Shown here: piece after piece, positions 1 to 10,927 of the stretch | Layout: each line of letters opens with the position of its first letter | Position numbering within the stretch: the stretch's first letter is position 1 | From: Trichinella spiralis | Taxonomy: Eukaryota; Nematoda; Enoplea; Trichinellida; Trichinellidae | Direction of reading: 5' to 3' | Length of the DNA: 43,310 bases | Assembly: GCA_000181795.3 (NCBI GenBank) | Contig: CM012954.1 | Span: 11,559,513-11,602,822, forward strand | Program-made: the position numbers and the translations under genes | The notes under the pieces: generated by a model | The model's input: the letters and a program-made list of their open reading frames with translations, nothing else | Told to the model about the DNA's origin: nothing | The model's database searches: none

Positions 1-113
1 AAAAATCATAATACTTTCATTAAGCGTATATATTATGCATGTGATCGTTTGAGAAACAAAGATAGAAAAGAAAAAATTTCAGGGGGGCGCGCCCCCCTGG
101 TTGAGAAACACTG
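1..113. mobile_element. Terminal part of a hAT-like DNA transposon (cut by the window edge)
   Basis: Read on the minus strand, bases 113-80 begin CAGTGTTTCTCAACC and run into a perfect 20-base palindrome (80-99, CAGGGGGGCGCGCCCCCCTG). A CAG start followed by a TTCTCAACC-like stretch and a G/C-rich block is typical of terminal inverted repeats of hAT transposons and their non-autonomous relatives. The element would therefore end at 113, and bases 114-121 (TCCTAGAC) are the candidate 8-bp target-site duplication. The other end lies outside the window. Bases 1-79 are AT-rich with no coding potential, which fits a non-autonomous copy. Family assignment rests on the TIR alone. Confidence 0.6.
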
Positions 114-121
114 TCCTAGAC

Positions 122-581
122 TAATATCCATTTATTTGGTTATGTTAACAGTGCAAATTTATTAATTTTTGCTACATTTTTGAAGCAGTTGTTTACACAT
201 ACACACGCATTATTATATTTTGTGCATCATCATCTCGCATGTTTGTTGAAACTTTGTGGAAATGAAAAATTCAAACGTCAGCTGATTGCACGTGAAGATC
301 ATCGAAATCTTGTGGTTGTGATTTGGTTGACGCGTATGAATGAACTGAAGATGGGGAGTGGGCAAGAATGAAACGCATTACGCAACAAACAACAACAACA
401 ACAACGACACAAGCAAGCGGCTGTCAGATGCGGCAAAACAATTTAGCTATTATTTATTCTACTGGCGTTGGGATTTTTCTTCTTCTTCTTCTTCACTTTC
501 CACTCAACAAAGGAGACATTTCGCTTCCATTTGTTTCTTTGTTTGTTTGTTTGTTTGTTTATTTGTATTGTTGTTGTTTGG
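122..581 (+). promoter_or_regulatory. Upstream and 5' UTR region of the OIG-4-like gene, with simple repeats
   Basis: No coding region is supportable here. The stretch holds an (AAC)n/(ACA)n tract near 386-410, a TTC-rich run near 477-497 and a (GTTT)n tract near 537-566 just before the ATG at 582. Small open frames here are low complexity. It is presumed promoter and leader of the downstream gene. Confidence 0.35.
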
Positions 582-2119
582 ATGCGTGTGCAATCACATC
601 CGGTGCATATAAGGTCCGTATTGTTGGTGTTGTTGTTGATCAGCTTCTGCGGTCCTGGTAATGATGCTGCCAAAGCCAGTAGCCGTCGATCGCGTGGTCG
701 GGGTAAAAATTTGCTTCCATTCGCCAACGTTGCTGAACATTCACTGCTCAGTCAAACTGCCGACCAAGAGCGGGTAAATGTATACTTTTTCAAATATTTC
801 TTAATTTAATTTAACATTTTATATTTGTCGTTGTAAAAGAAACAAATTCAACCATTAGAAGCTATGATAAATTTGAATTAAAAAAATATTTTTTTTATTC
901 AGAGTGTCAAAATAATCAAAGCCTCGCATTTCAATCAGGCTTTTCGTCTCGGAGGTAAGATTGTCATACTTTGCACAGCTTCCGGATATCCGCGACCCAC
1001 GATCACTTGGTACAAAGACGGTGTTGAGCTTGTTTTCAAAAATAATGTTCACGTAAGTATATTTTTCCCTTTTCCACAAATCAAATGCATCATGCTAAGC
1101 TGTATCTATGTATATATACTTTTGCATGTCTTTATGTCTATTTTCAAATTTAAACGAGCATTCGCAACTTTTGCATTATTTCTATTGTGTGATGAAGAAA
1201 AATAATTTGGAATCCATTGATTCTTTTGAATGTAACAAAATGAACACTCTCATTCTAGGAATTCTTCATATATTCAGCTGTTGCACTTACTGTACTGTAC
1301 TGTACTGTGTTTTTTGGTGGTATTTTTAGAAAATATTTGAACAGTTTTTTTTTCAAACTTGCAACTGAAATTCAATTTGAATGAAAATTCAGCATTACTA
1401 GGTCAGGTGCATGGCAAATGTTCAGGATGCATAGATGAATTGTTGTAATTTGTGTTGGAATATTTGGAAATTTGCTGAACAACAAACAATTCCACATTCT
1501 GCAAGCGTATTTGTGCGTTGTTCAAATTGTAACAATTTTTATCCTATCATAAGCGTAATAATACAATGATAATAATAATAAGCAGATGTTGATTCACCTT
1601 TATGTTCTGTCCAGTTCCGCTTTCGCTTTTGTATGAGAAAATTTTCTTTCTCAAAACTGGACATTTTTGTCTAGCATTGTCCAAGCATGTGGATGATATG
1701 TACAACAACTTTATAATTCATTCATATAAAGTATTGTTTTCTTTTTTAATAAATCTTTGGAATGTTGTTTATTGAAAAATTTTGTTTTTCTTTCTTTATA
1801 TCAGTATCCAAGAAACTAATTTGCATGTTGATTCACTTTTGCGTCACAAATTCTTTTCTTCTGATGCACATGACCGATTGATTTTCAATTTCAATTTGTT
1901 TCTTAATATATCAATATTGTTGTTGTTAATTCACTTTTGGTTATTAATAATAATTTCATGTTTCTCAAGGTACAAGAACAGAATGACGATGAACAAAAAC
2001 AGACGAGTCGTATTGAAATTGATCCAGCAACGATGGGTGATCAAGGGATATATACATGTTTAGCCCACAACGAGCGGGGTAGCATTGTGAAAAATTTCAA
2101 AAGCGAATTCTACTATTGA
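582..2119 (+). CDS. oig-4: Secreted single immunoglobulin-domain protein, OIG-4-like
   Basis: Three exons, 582-773, 903-1052 and 1970-2119, join in phase 0 and give 163 residues. The ATG at 582 starts a signal peptide (hydrophobic core around residues 12-22), followed by an Arg/Ser/Lys-rich linker (about 30-45). One I-set Ig domain fills residues 65-160: core Cys88, Trp100 in TWYKDG, and Cys144 in GIYTC. The strings KASHF near its start, IEIDPAT before the second Cys, and FKSEF at the end recall what I remember of OIG-4, a secreted one-Ig protein that stabilises acetylcholine receptor clusters at C. elegans neuromuscular junctions and has arthropod relatives. Exon 3 uses a CTCAAG acceptor. 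Exon structure is confident; orthology is from memory. It is tail-to-tail with the EGF-module gene on the minus strand. Confidence 0.8.
1053..1969 (+). other. oig-4: Intron 2 of the OIG-4-like gene
   Basis: A 917-base AT-rich intron inside the Ig domain, with a strong GTAAGT donor. It has short runs (TGTAC repeats near 1293-1307, ATA/AAT near 1568-1582) and no recognisable extra exon. It is long for this gene-dense part of the window, so intronic regulatory sequence is possible but unproven. Confidence 0.6.
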
Positions 2120-2327
2120 TACGCAAAGATTAAAAAAAGTAAAATGTAAAATTTATTAATTCAAATAAATTGTTTTTCATATTTTTTTATGCTGTAAACA
2201 ACAACATATATTATAAATGTTGACATCTGAAGTAAGTAAGTAAGTGATTTGTTGTTTTGTGTTCGTTTGCATCCATCAATTTTGATGGTGATCAGCTAAG
2301 CTAAGCTAAGCTATGCTGGCTAGTTAG
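2120..2327. terminator. Shared 3' region between convergent genes with poly(A) signals on both strands
   Basis: AATAAA on the plus strand at 2164-2169 would serve the OIG-4-like gene. TTTATT at 2152-2157 reads as AATAAA on the minus strand and could serve the EGF-module gene. If both are used, the two 3' UTRs overlap. Near the minus-strand stop the DNA is a degenerate AGCTA/GCTA repeat (about 2294-2333). Confidence 0.5.
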
Positions 2328-4759
2328 CTAGCTGGTTGGTGAATTGGTTTGGTCGTCGTGTTGGTGAGGTTCATCAGGAGGTGTTTTTTCGACCGGCTCG
2401 ACAGCTTGTTTATTATCCTGCTGCGCGTTGTTGTTGTTGTTGGTGTTGGTCGCCGGATTGGGATTTTCTGACATTGTCAGCAACACCGGTGGAGATACGG
2501 CAGACTGGTGTTGGACCGTCGTATTATCGGTTTGGTTGTGACCGTCGGTTTCGGCTTCGGACTGCTGCGTACGAGCCATGGCGATCACGTCTTCGTAATT
2601 GGGCGGCGGTGGCAGTTGGCAGACGTCGACCAGCGGACGCCCGCCGATGTCGGTCCAGAACATCCTCGCAATCTGGGCCGACTGACCACCGTCTGCTGGA
2701 CACGTCGAAGCCGAATGATGACCGTTCGCTGTCAGTGGCTGTTGCCGGTGACCGTTGTTGAGCTGGGTCTTGCGGCGCCGGAACAAGCAGTAGGCGATCA
2801 GGGCGGTCAGCAGAATCAAGAAGATGCTCGAACAAGTGCCGAACAAATAGCTGTACCATTTTACCCGGCTCTCGGCCGGGAATTCGACCAAATGGCCGAG
2901 CTCGGTTTCGCAGTGCATGCCGACAAACGGGAACCGACACAAGCAGCCACGCCCTTTGACCGGCGTGCCGTGGTTGAAGCAGAGCACGTGGTCGCACTCT
3001 TCGCCGTAGAAATTCGGCCGACACTGGCAGACGTCGTAGCCGCCGTCTTTGACCAACTGACCATTGGCGCAGAATTTTTCACACAAGGCGCCGAACCACG
3101 GCTCCGGGCACACGCACCGCAAGTCGATGCTGAAAGACCTGTAACCACCGTTCCAACATTCGGGCAAATAGCGACAGTTGCGGTCCAAGTTGTCCATACC
3201 GTCCGGACATTTGCACCGGACCCCGAACTCGCCGGTCTTCTTCGACTCTTTGGGCGGCAGCAGCGCCAACGAGATGTTGTAATAGCCGGTGTAGGATTTG
3301 CAGGTGTTGAAACGCCGATCGGCGTCGATGCGCTGTATTGTCCACTCTTGGACCGCGCCGGCGATCTCCTCGTCCGGCTCCGGGTAGCCGTTCTCGCAGC
3401 AGGTGATGATGAACGAACGCAGCACATGATCGTCGGCTGCTTTTTCCGTACTTTCATCCGCTACAAACGATCACGATGAGCAAGCAAGAATAATCATTTT
3501 TAAAAAAAAAACAAAATTCTTCCCATTTCTTTTTAAATTATTATGAAATTTATATCAAAAGATACAACTTCTTCATACCAGCGTCTGTGGTAGTGATGCG
3601 ATTTGGAAAGGAAGAATACAATAATCATCATGGTGTAAGTTGTTTATCATTTATACTTTTTTTCGAATCGAAAATGAATTTATTTGATATTTTAAAATGT
3701 ATTATCGCTTATTAATATTGAAACGAATCAATTAATTTTTTGATCGTCGTCATCTTATATGAAATTCCAAAAATATACATAATTTCTTTTCCACTTCTGG
3801 TTGTTGTTGTTCATGAAACAGCATCACATGTTATTATTAACGCGTTCCATTTTTTTTCGAAACCGGATCATTCTTGTTCTCATTCTCCTCCGTTCAACTC
3901 TACATATTTTCTGTTGTGCTGCTTTGTACTTACTCTTGTGCAACATGACGTTCGTTTTTTTTGGCACGTTAAAATTCTAGGAAAAAAATAAACCTTTTTT
4001 TTCTTTTCAAAACTAACTTATTCAAAATTAATTCAACGTGAACAATTGTATTGATGACGACAATAGCCAAGTTCTCTATGGAACTATCCAGTTCGCTAAT
4101 TCCATGTTCAATTCGCTTTGTTTAACATTTTCAGCACTGCGTGTCGACCCATCGATACAGTATCCATGATGAGATGGATCGTATTTTTTTCTTCTTCTTC
4201 TCCTATTTGTTCATTCAAATTATTTGTTCTTGATTTCACTTTTTTTCACTTTCTACAGTCTACCATCATCGTTATTGTTGTTGTTGTTGATGTCGAAGTG
4301 GTCAGTCACATTGAACGCAACGTTTCAAGCGTATGCGGCTGTTGTTTGTGTCACGGTGAACTTTTCTACACTGTTCTGTTCTCTCTCTATCTCTCTTTCT
4401 CGTACGCTCAATTCGGCGGCCTTGGTTGGACTGGAATAAATATTTACTCGACGTCAACGCGCCCAATATACAATAGAACACCGCGCGTGATTCAATGCTG
4501 CACAATTTGAATTTTCAAATGTCTCGAAAAACACGGCATTTTTAAAATGAATAATTTGACGAGAGAAACGAAAAGTCCCACAACAACAACAACAATTATT
4601 ATTATTATTATTATTATTAAATATATTTTCTACTTTTGGAAGGGGGAACAAATATATATATATTGAAAACAGTGAATAAGTGAAATGTATTTTACCTGCA
4701 CTGAGTACTGTGACCAACCAGATGGTCGGTAGAAGCCAACAACAGTCGGCTGAAATCAT
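2328..4759 (-). CDS. Type I membrane protein with three EGF-like modules and a PPxY-containing tail
   Basis: Two exons on the minus strand: 4759-4696 (signal peptide, ending with one base of a codon) and 3460-2328 (starting with two). The phases join to a GCG Ala codon right at the expected signal cleavage site, giving 398 residues. Residues 1-21 form a signal peptide. An N-terminal Cys-containing region (about 22-115) precedes three EGF-like modules at about 117-149, 150-178 and 179-206. Residues 224-248 are one transmembrane helix followed by RRRK. The cytoplasmic tail has LPPPPNYEDV (about 304-313), a PPxY motif that WW-domain proteins such as Nedd4 ligases can bind, then a Thr/Asn/Gln-rich disordered end. 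I do not recognise the family, so adhesion or receptor function is only suggested by architecture. Exon 2 is strikingly GC-rich for this window. The 1235-base intron could hide a small extra exon. Confidence 0.82.
3461..4695 (-). other. Intron 1 of the EGF-module membrane protein gene
   Basis: AT-rich, with (ATT)n at 4597-4619, (TTG) runs near 4275-4290 and a TTC-rich run near 4189-4201. No exon with family similarity was seen. The donor is CAG|GTAAAA at the right end and the acceptor is TTTGTAG at the left. Confidence 0.6.
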
Positions 4760-6197
4760 TGGCTTCTTTTTGGTCTGTTTTTTTTCTCGGATCGAAGCGA
4801 AAATGAATAAAACAGAATCCTTTATTCAACCAATGCTTGGGATTATTACTGTTCTGATGTTATTAAATTCTCACATCCATCGTGGTAGTCAGGTAAAAAG
4901 GCCAAAATGTCGACCTTTGCTCTGATATACCGTTGAGTTTGCATAAAGTGGTTGAATGAGGAAAGTTTGAAAAATAGCACACAGCCGAACAACAAGCTGT
5001 CGTTGGTGTGCGACTGTTGCTATAAAACGCGACGTCGGCGACGATGCAAGCGGTCAGTGCTGATGATGGCGCTGCAGTCGGTCAGTCAGTGCGCATCATC
5101 AGCATCAGCATCATCAGAATCGTTGCAACCGGTCTGTTCAATCGATGATCAATTTGGTCGGTGGGAAAAGGGGGTAGGGGGAGGAGGAGGAGGAGGAAAT
5201 TTTTTTGTCCAACGGACCAGTTTAATGAAGCTTGCAAACAAAAGTGGTGAGGAAGTGAGGAAAAAAAGCGAAAATTCAAACAACATCAAACGGTACAGCT
5301 TTTAATTTTCAAATTAAATCTCTGTTGGTTGTGTGTGTGTGTGTGTGTGTGTGTGTTTAATTGCGAGGGGGAAAACTTTTTTATGCATTATTCTGCTTTA
5401 TGAGATTATTTCAAAAAACCAGAGAGAGAAACGTAATATTATATCAATATTGATTGACCAACTCCTGGATGCTCAGGTAACTCAGGTGCGCAGCAGGTTG
5501 CTTTGCCAACTAAAACTGCCTGTCCGCTTGCTTGCCTGCTTGCTTGCTGCTCGACAATCAATCGATTCATCTTTCCCCAATTTTCAACCGTCATCCATTA
5601 TTATTATTATTATTATTCACTTTGTATATTTACAAAATTGACTGTTCTCTCTTTGAACATATTTTCATTTCACTTTTGTCAACCAGAAAAAGAGACATTC
5701 AATCCGCATAAGCTGTTAAAAGTGTTGCTGCCTTTGTTATCAAATAATCATTCTGTTTCTTTTCTTCTTTTTTTACAAAATTCACCATTGCATTATTGTC
5801 CTTTTTTATCTTCAAAACTCCATTTTGAATAACTATTTTTATTATCAAAAGAAAATAAAATTCAAGCTGATTTGTTTTTCCAATTTACTCAAATTGTACC
5901 TGCGTTTTTTTATTGAAAATTTTTATTTCACTTTTACATTTTTCATATTTGATATAAATTTATCCATTTTTATTCTAATAACTAGAATGTGCTGTCATTT
6001 CAAATCATAAACAATCCATTCGCGTGTCACTAATAATTATGTATACTGTAAATTTATTCAGGGTCATATGCAATAATAATATTCAGGTTCAGTTGCTATT
6101 CTTCTAGATTACTGTCGATAAAGTGTACGCAACGTGTAGTAAGTTAGTTGTTTGTTAGGGTTGTGCTTTGTTCGAAATTTCCATTCTTACTCGAACA
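4760..6197. promoter_or_regulatory. Divergent intergenic region between the EGF-module gene and the SR-protein gene
   Basis: 1.4 kb with two gene starts pointing outwards, so it should contain both promoters. Its left half (4900-5280) is GC-richer, with tandem CAT/CAG-like triplets (5093-5117) and a GGAGGA run (5177-5197). Next come a (GT)13 microsatellite and a very T-rich right half. A six-base ATCGAT at 5141-5146 sits beside GATCAAT. No convincing coding exon was found. Confidence 0.45.
5331..5356. repeat. (GT)13 dinucleotide microsatellite
   Basis: Uninterrupted GT repeat inside the divergent intergenic region; a likely polymorphic marker. Confidence 0.95.
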
Positions 6198-7991
6198 ATG
6201 GAATCAACTAGAGTTTACGTTGGCCAATTGACCAGTGATATACGAGAAAATGATTTGGAAAATTTTTTCAAAGGTTACGGCCGAATTCGTGAAATCACAC
6301 TGAAAAATGGTTATGGATTTGTGGTCAGTTGTTTTTGATTATTGCTGTATTGCGTTAATTATTTTTCTTTTTGTAAATTAATATTTGAAATGTTTTCACG
6401 TTTGTGATTTGGTTTCAATTTTAGGAATTTGACGAACGTCGAGATGCTGATGACGCTGTGCACGATTTGAACGGAAAACCTCTGCTGGGTGAAAAGTAAT
6501 AATATTTCATTCATTTATTGATGTCTAATAATTTTTTGTTTGTTATTTTAATTGAAAATTGATGCTTTAGAATTCGAGTCGAAATGGCGCATCGATTTTC
6601 TCGTGACCGTTTCGCAAGCGGTCGTGGAGGCGGTTTCCGTGGTCGTTACAATGGTGATCGTGGTTATGATCGCAGCCGCCATGGTGGTCGTTGGGAAAGA
6701 CGTCGGCCAGTCAATCCGCCACGTCGAAGTCGCTATCGCCTTCTGGTCGAGAATCTTTCCAGTGCCATCTCTTGGCGAGTAAGTCTATTTTTGTTTGTTT
6801 ATTTTTTTCTCAGAGTCTTGTTTGTTTACCGCTTTGTTGTTCTTGTCAAAAAAATATGTGAGGTATTTTTTCTGAAACGCAAATTCGGTTGGCGCGAATA
6901 TTCTTTATAATATGTATATGTAACAGCTCATCAGTTAAGTTGCAACGCAGTTTGTAAGCATTCCACCAGTGAATACATTTAAATTGCTTACGTCAAGCGG
7001 TCAACAACGGTTCCGTCGTTTTTTAAAGGACTGTTTTGTTTCTAGCGTCCCACGTATCTAATCAGTGATCTGTGCTATGTCTAGCTTGTGAGCGTGCTGT
7101 GACGAAAATTCCACAAAAAATACCAAATACAAATATTTTACGACGGTCTCGACGCCGAATCTGATTTTCCTTTAAACAATCTGACTGAGAGCTGTGTGCT
7201 GCCGTGTGTAGGGCTTCTATAAGTGTATGCAAATTTAAACAAAACCTGGTACTCAGTCTTCCGCGCTTGTTGTATGTATATCATCGGTTCTGCACCTCGC
7301 ACGGGAATGCGGTCTTCCTGTTTCTCCAGTGTCGATCGACATTCCACTACCGAATTTCTTCTTTTGCCATGCTCCGAGTACTAAACGAGAAAATGTCTCC
7401 GTTTAATATGTTGTAATTCGATGATCCTGTCTGTGATCATTCTTGTCGGTATGCCACATGTAGACTTTTTTTCCAGTTTCGAAACACTTCTGCATCATTT
7501 ATTAACATTTGATTATTTTTATTAAAAACAGGAACTGAAAGATTTCATGAATCAAGCCGGAGAAGTTTGTTTTACGGATGTTTATCCGCAGCGTCGTGAA
7601 GGGTAAGAATTGGTCGTTAGTTGTCAATTTTTGTTTTTGCTTTTGCTATTCAATATTTTCCCATTGTAGGATTGTGGAATTTGAATCGTCGTCGGCGATG
7701 GAAAATGCTCTGAAAAAGTTGAACGGCGAAGAGTTGAACGGTCGTCGTATTCGAATTACTGAAGAAAAATTGGATTCGAACAAGTCCAATCGAAATCGAA
7801 AGTATTACAAGAAATTTTGGGCTATTTATTTATTAATTTATTTTATTTAATTTAAATTTAGAAGCAAAAGTCGTGAAAGCAGCAGAAGTAGTAGCAGTCG
7901 TGGCAGTTCAAAATCTAAACAGTCTGCAGATTCAGAGACTGCGGAAGCGAAACGCAAGCAGCACAACAACAGCAGCAGTGCAAGTGATTGA
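6198..7991 (+). CDS. SR-family splicing factor with two RRMs (SRSF4/5/6, B52, RSP-1/2 group)
   Basis: Six exons, 6198-6323, 6425-6495, 6571-6778, 7532-7602, 7670-7801 and 7862-7991, give 245 residues with matching phases. RRM1 (about 5-70) has RNP2 VYVGQL and RNP1-like NGYGFVEF split by intron 1. A Gly/Arg-rich hinge follows (72-115), then RRM2 (about 120-190) with LLVENL and SWRELKD at 133-139. SWRELKD is a variant of the SWQDLKD signature that marks SR-protein pseudo-RRMs. The C-terminus (200-245) is a short Ser-rich tail with few RS dipeptides, much shorter than in SRSF4/5/6. Such proteins bind exonic enhancers and promote splice-site choice in the nucleus. Intron 3 (753 bases) is by far the longest and may carry an autoregulatory poison exon. 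Several members share this architecture, so no exact symbol is given. Confidence 0.92.
7046..7271 (+). other. Candidate poison exon in SR-protein intron 3
   Basis: A good acceptor (CTGTTTTGTTTCTAG, ending 7045) is followed by sequence less T-rich than the other introns and then a GTATGT donor at 7272. Read in the phase left by exon 3, it meets TAG at codon 13. SR genes of many animals regulate themselves by including such stop-containing cassettes, which trigger nonsense-mediated decay. The boundaries are one of several possible choices. Confidence 0.4.
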
Positions 7992-8258
7992 TTAATGTAG
8001 TAGAAAAGTAGAGAATTTCCAAAAACAACAACAACAACAACATTCAATTTGACACTCTTGCAGTCAGTATAACTTACATCGTCACATGTTTAGTTCATTA
8101 TTTATGATCATATTTGTTTGTTATGCATTTTTTATTATTTGTTCTTGGTGGTCTTATATGCTAATAATTTATTTGTCTCTGACTGATTGATTGTAATGAT
8201 TTATTATTATGCAACAATCGTAATAGTGAGAAAACAGTAGCACGTGACATTTTTTTCA

Positions 8259-8264
8259 AATAAA
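8259..8264 (+). terminator. Poly(A) signal AATAAA of the SR-protein gene
   Basis: AATAAA lies 268 bases after the TGA at 7989-7991, in an AT-rich 3' UTR that starts with an (ACA)n run near 8026-8040. A second AATAAA is at 8295-8300. Confidence 0.6.
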
Positions 8265-8300
8265 ATTTTAACTTACAATGGTATTAATTAATGAAATAAA

Positions 8301-8845
8301 AAGTAAATTTTTATACGATTTTAAAATGTAATCTGATGATGATATGGAAATGAAGAGAAATAATAGGAAAAATTGAAATTACCTCTTCTATTTGTTTGCT
8401 TTTAAAATAACGAATGACTGATGACACACAATGACAACAAATATCATCGTTGATCAAGATTATTTGCGTAAAAAAAGAGTACAGAAGTTTGTTTAGTGAT
8501 TTTGTTTCTTGTATATCAAAAAATGACTCAAAAACTTTCATAAATCAAATGAACATTTACTTGATTTACATGTGCATACATGATATTTATTTATTAGAAA
8601 TATGCTTCTACTAGAAAAAAAGTCTTCTTTTTTCTCAAAAATATTTACTAATATTTGCATGCATTACGTGAGTGTGACATTTTTGATGAATTTAATGACT
8701 GCATTTAATTTTTACTTTTACAGATTGTATGATTTTGTTGAGTGAACTTGAAAATCCATACTGTGGCGATTATTACTGTATAGTAGTGTAATAATAGTGA
8801 GTTGTTCTTGATTGAAAATTTCTGGTCAGTAAATTCAGTTCAGTT
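8301..8845 (+). promoter_or_regulatory. Intergenic region upstream of rpt-2
   Basis: About 545 AT-rich bases between the SR-gene poly(A) signals and the rpt-2 ATG. A possible 5' UTR intron acceptor (TTTTTACTTTTACAG, ending near 8723) lies upstream of the start codon, which would make the first exon partly non-coding. No other feature was seen. Confidence 0.35.
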
Positions 8846-10771
<1,926 letters not shown>

Positions 10772-10849
10772 TTTTTTTTTCTTTTTGGAAAAAACTTTTC
10801 TATCTTTTTAATTGAATGCACTTAGATAAGATTAATTGGAGTAATGGGA

Positions 10850-10927
10850 AATAAAAGTGAAAGAAAAAGAAGTTCAACAAACAATTCTATTTGTACATAC
10901 GTTAAGCATAAACGTTGCATTAATAAA
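10850..10927 (+). terminator. rpt-2: Poly(A) signals of rpt-2
   Basis: AATAAA at 10850-10855 lies 79 bases after the stop codon. A second AATAAA is at 10922-10927. Either could direct 3' end formation. Confidence 0.6.

Noticed and set aside
2508-3479. 323-codon open frame on the plus strand opposite the EGF-module exon
   Set aside because: It is a by-product of the GC-rich third codon positions of the real minus-strand gene; it shows no domain, splice logic or conserved pattern.
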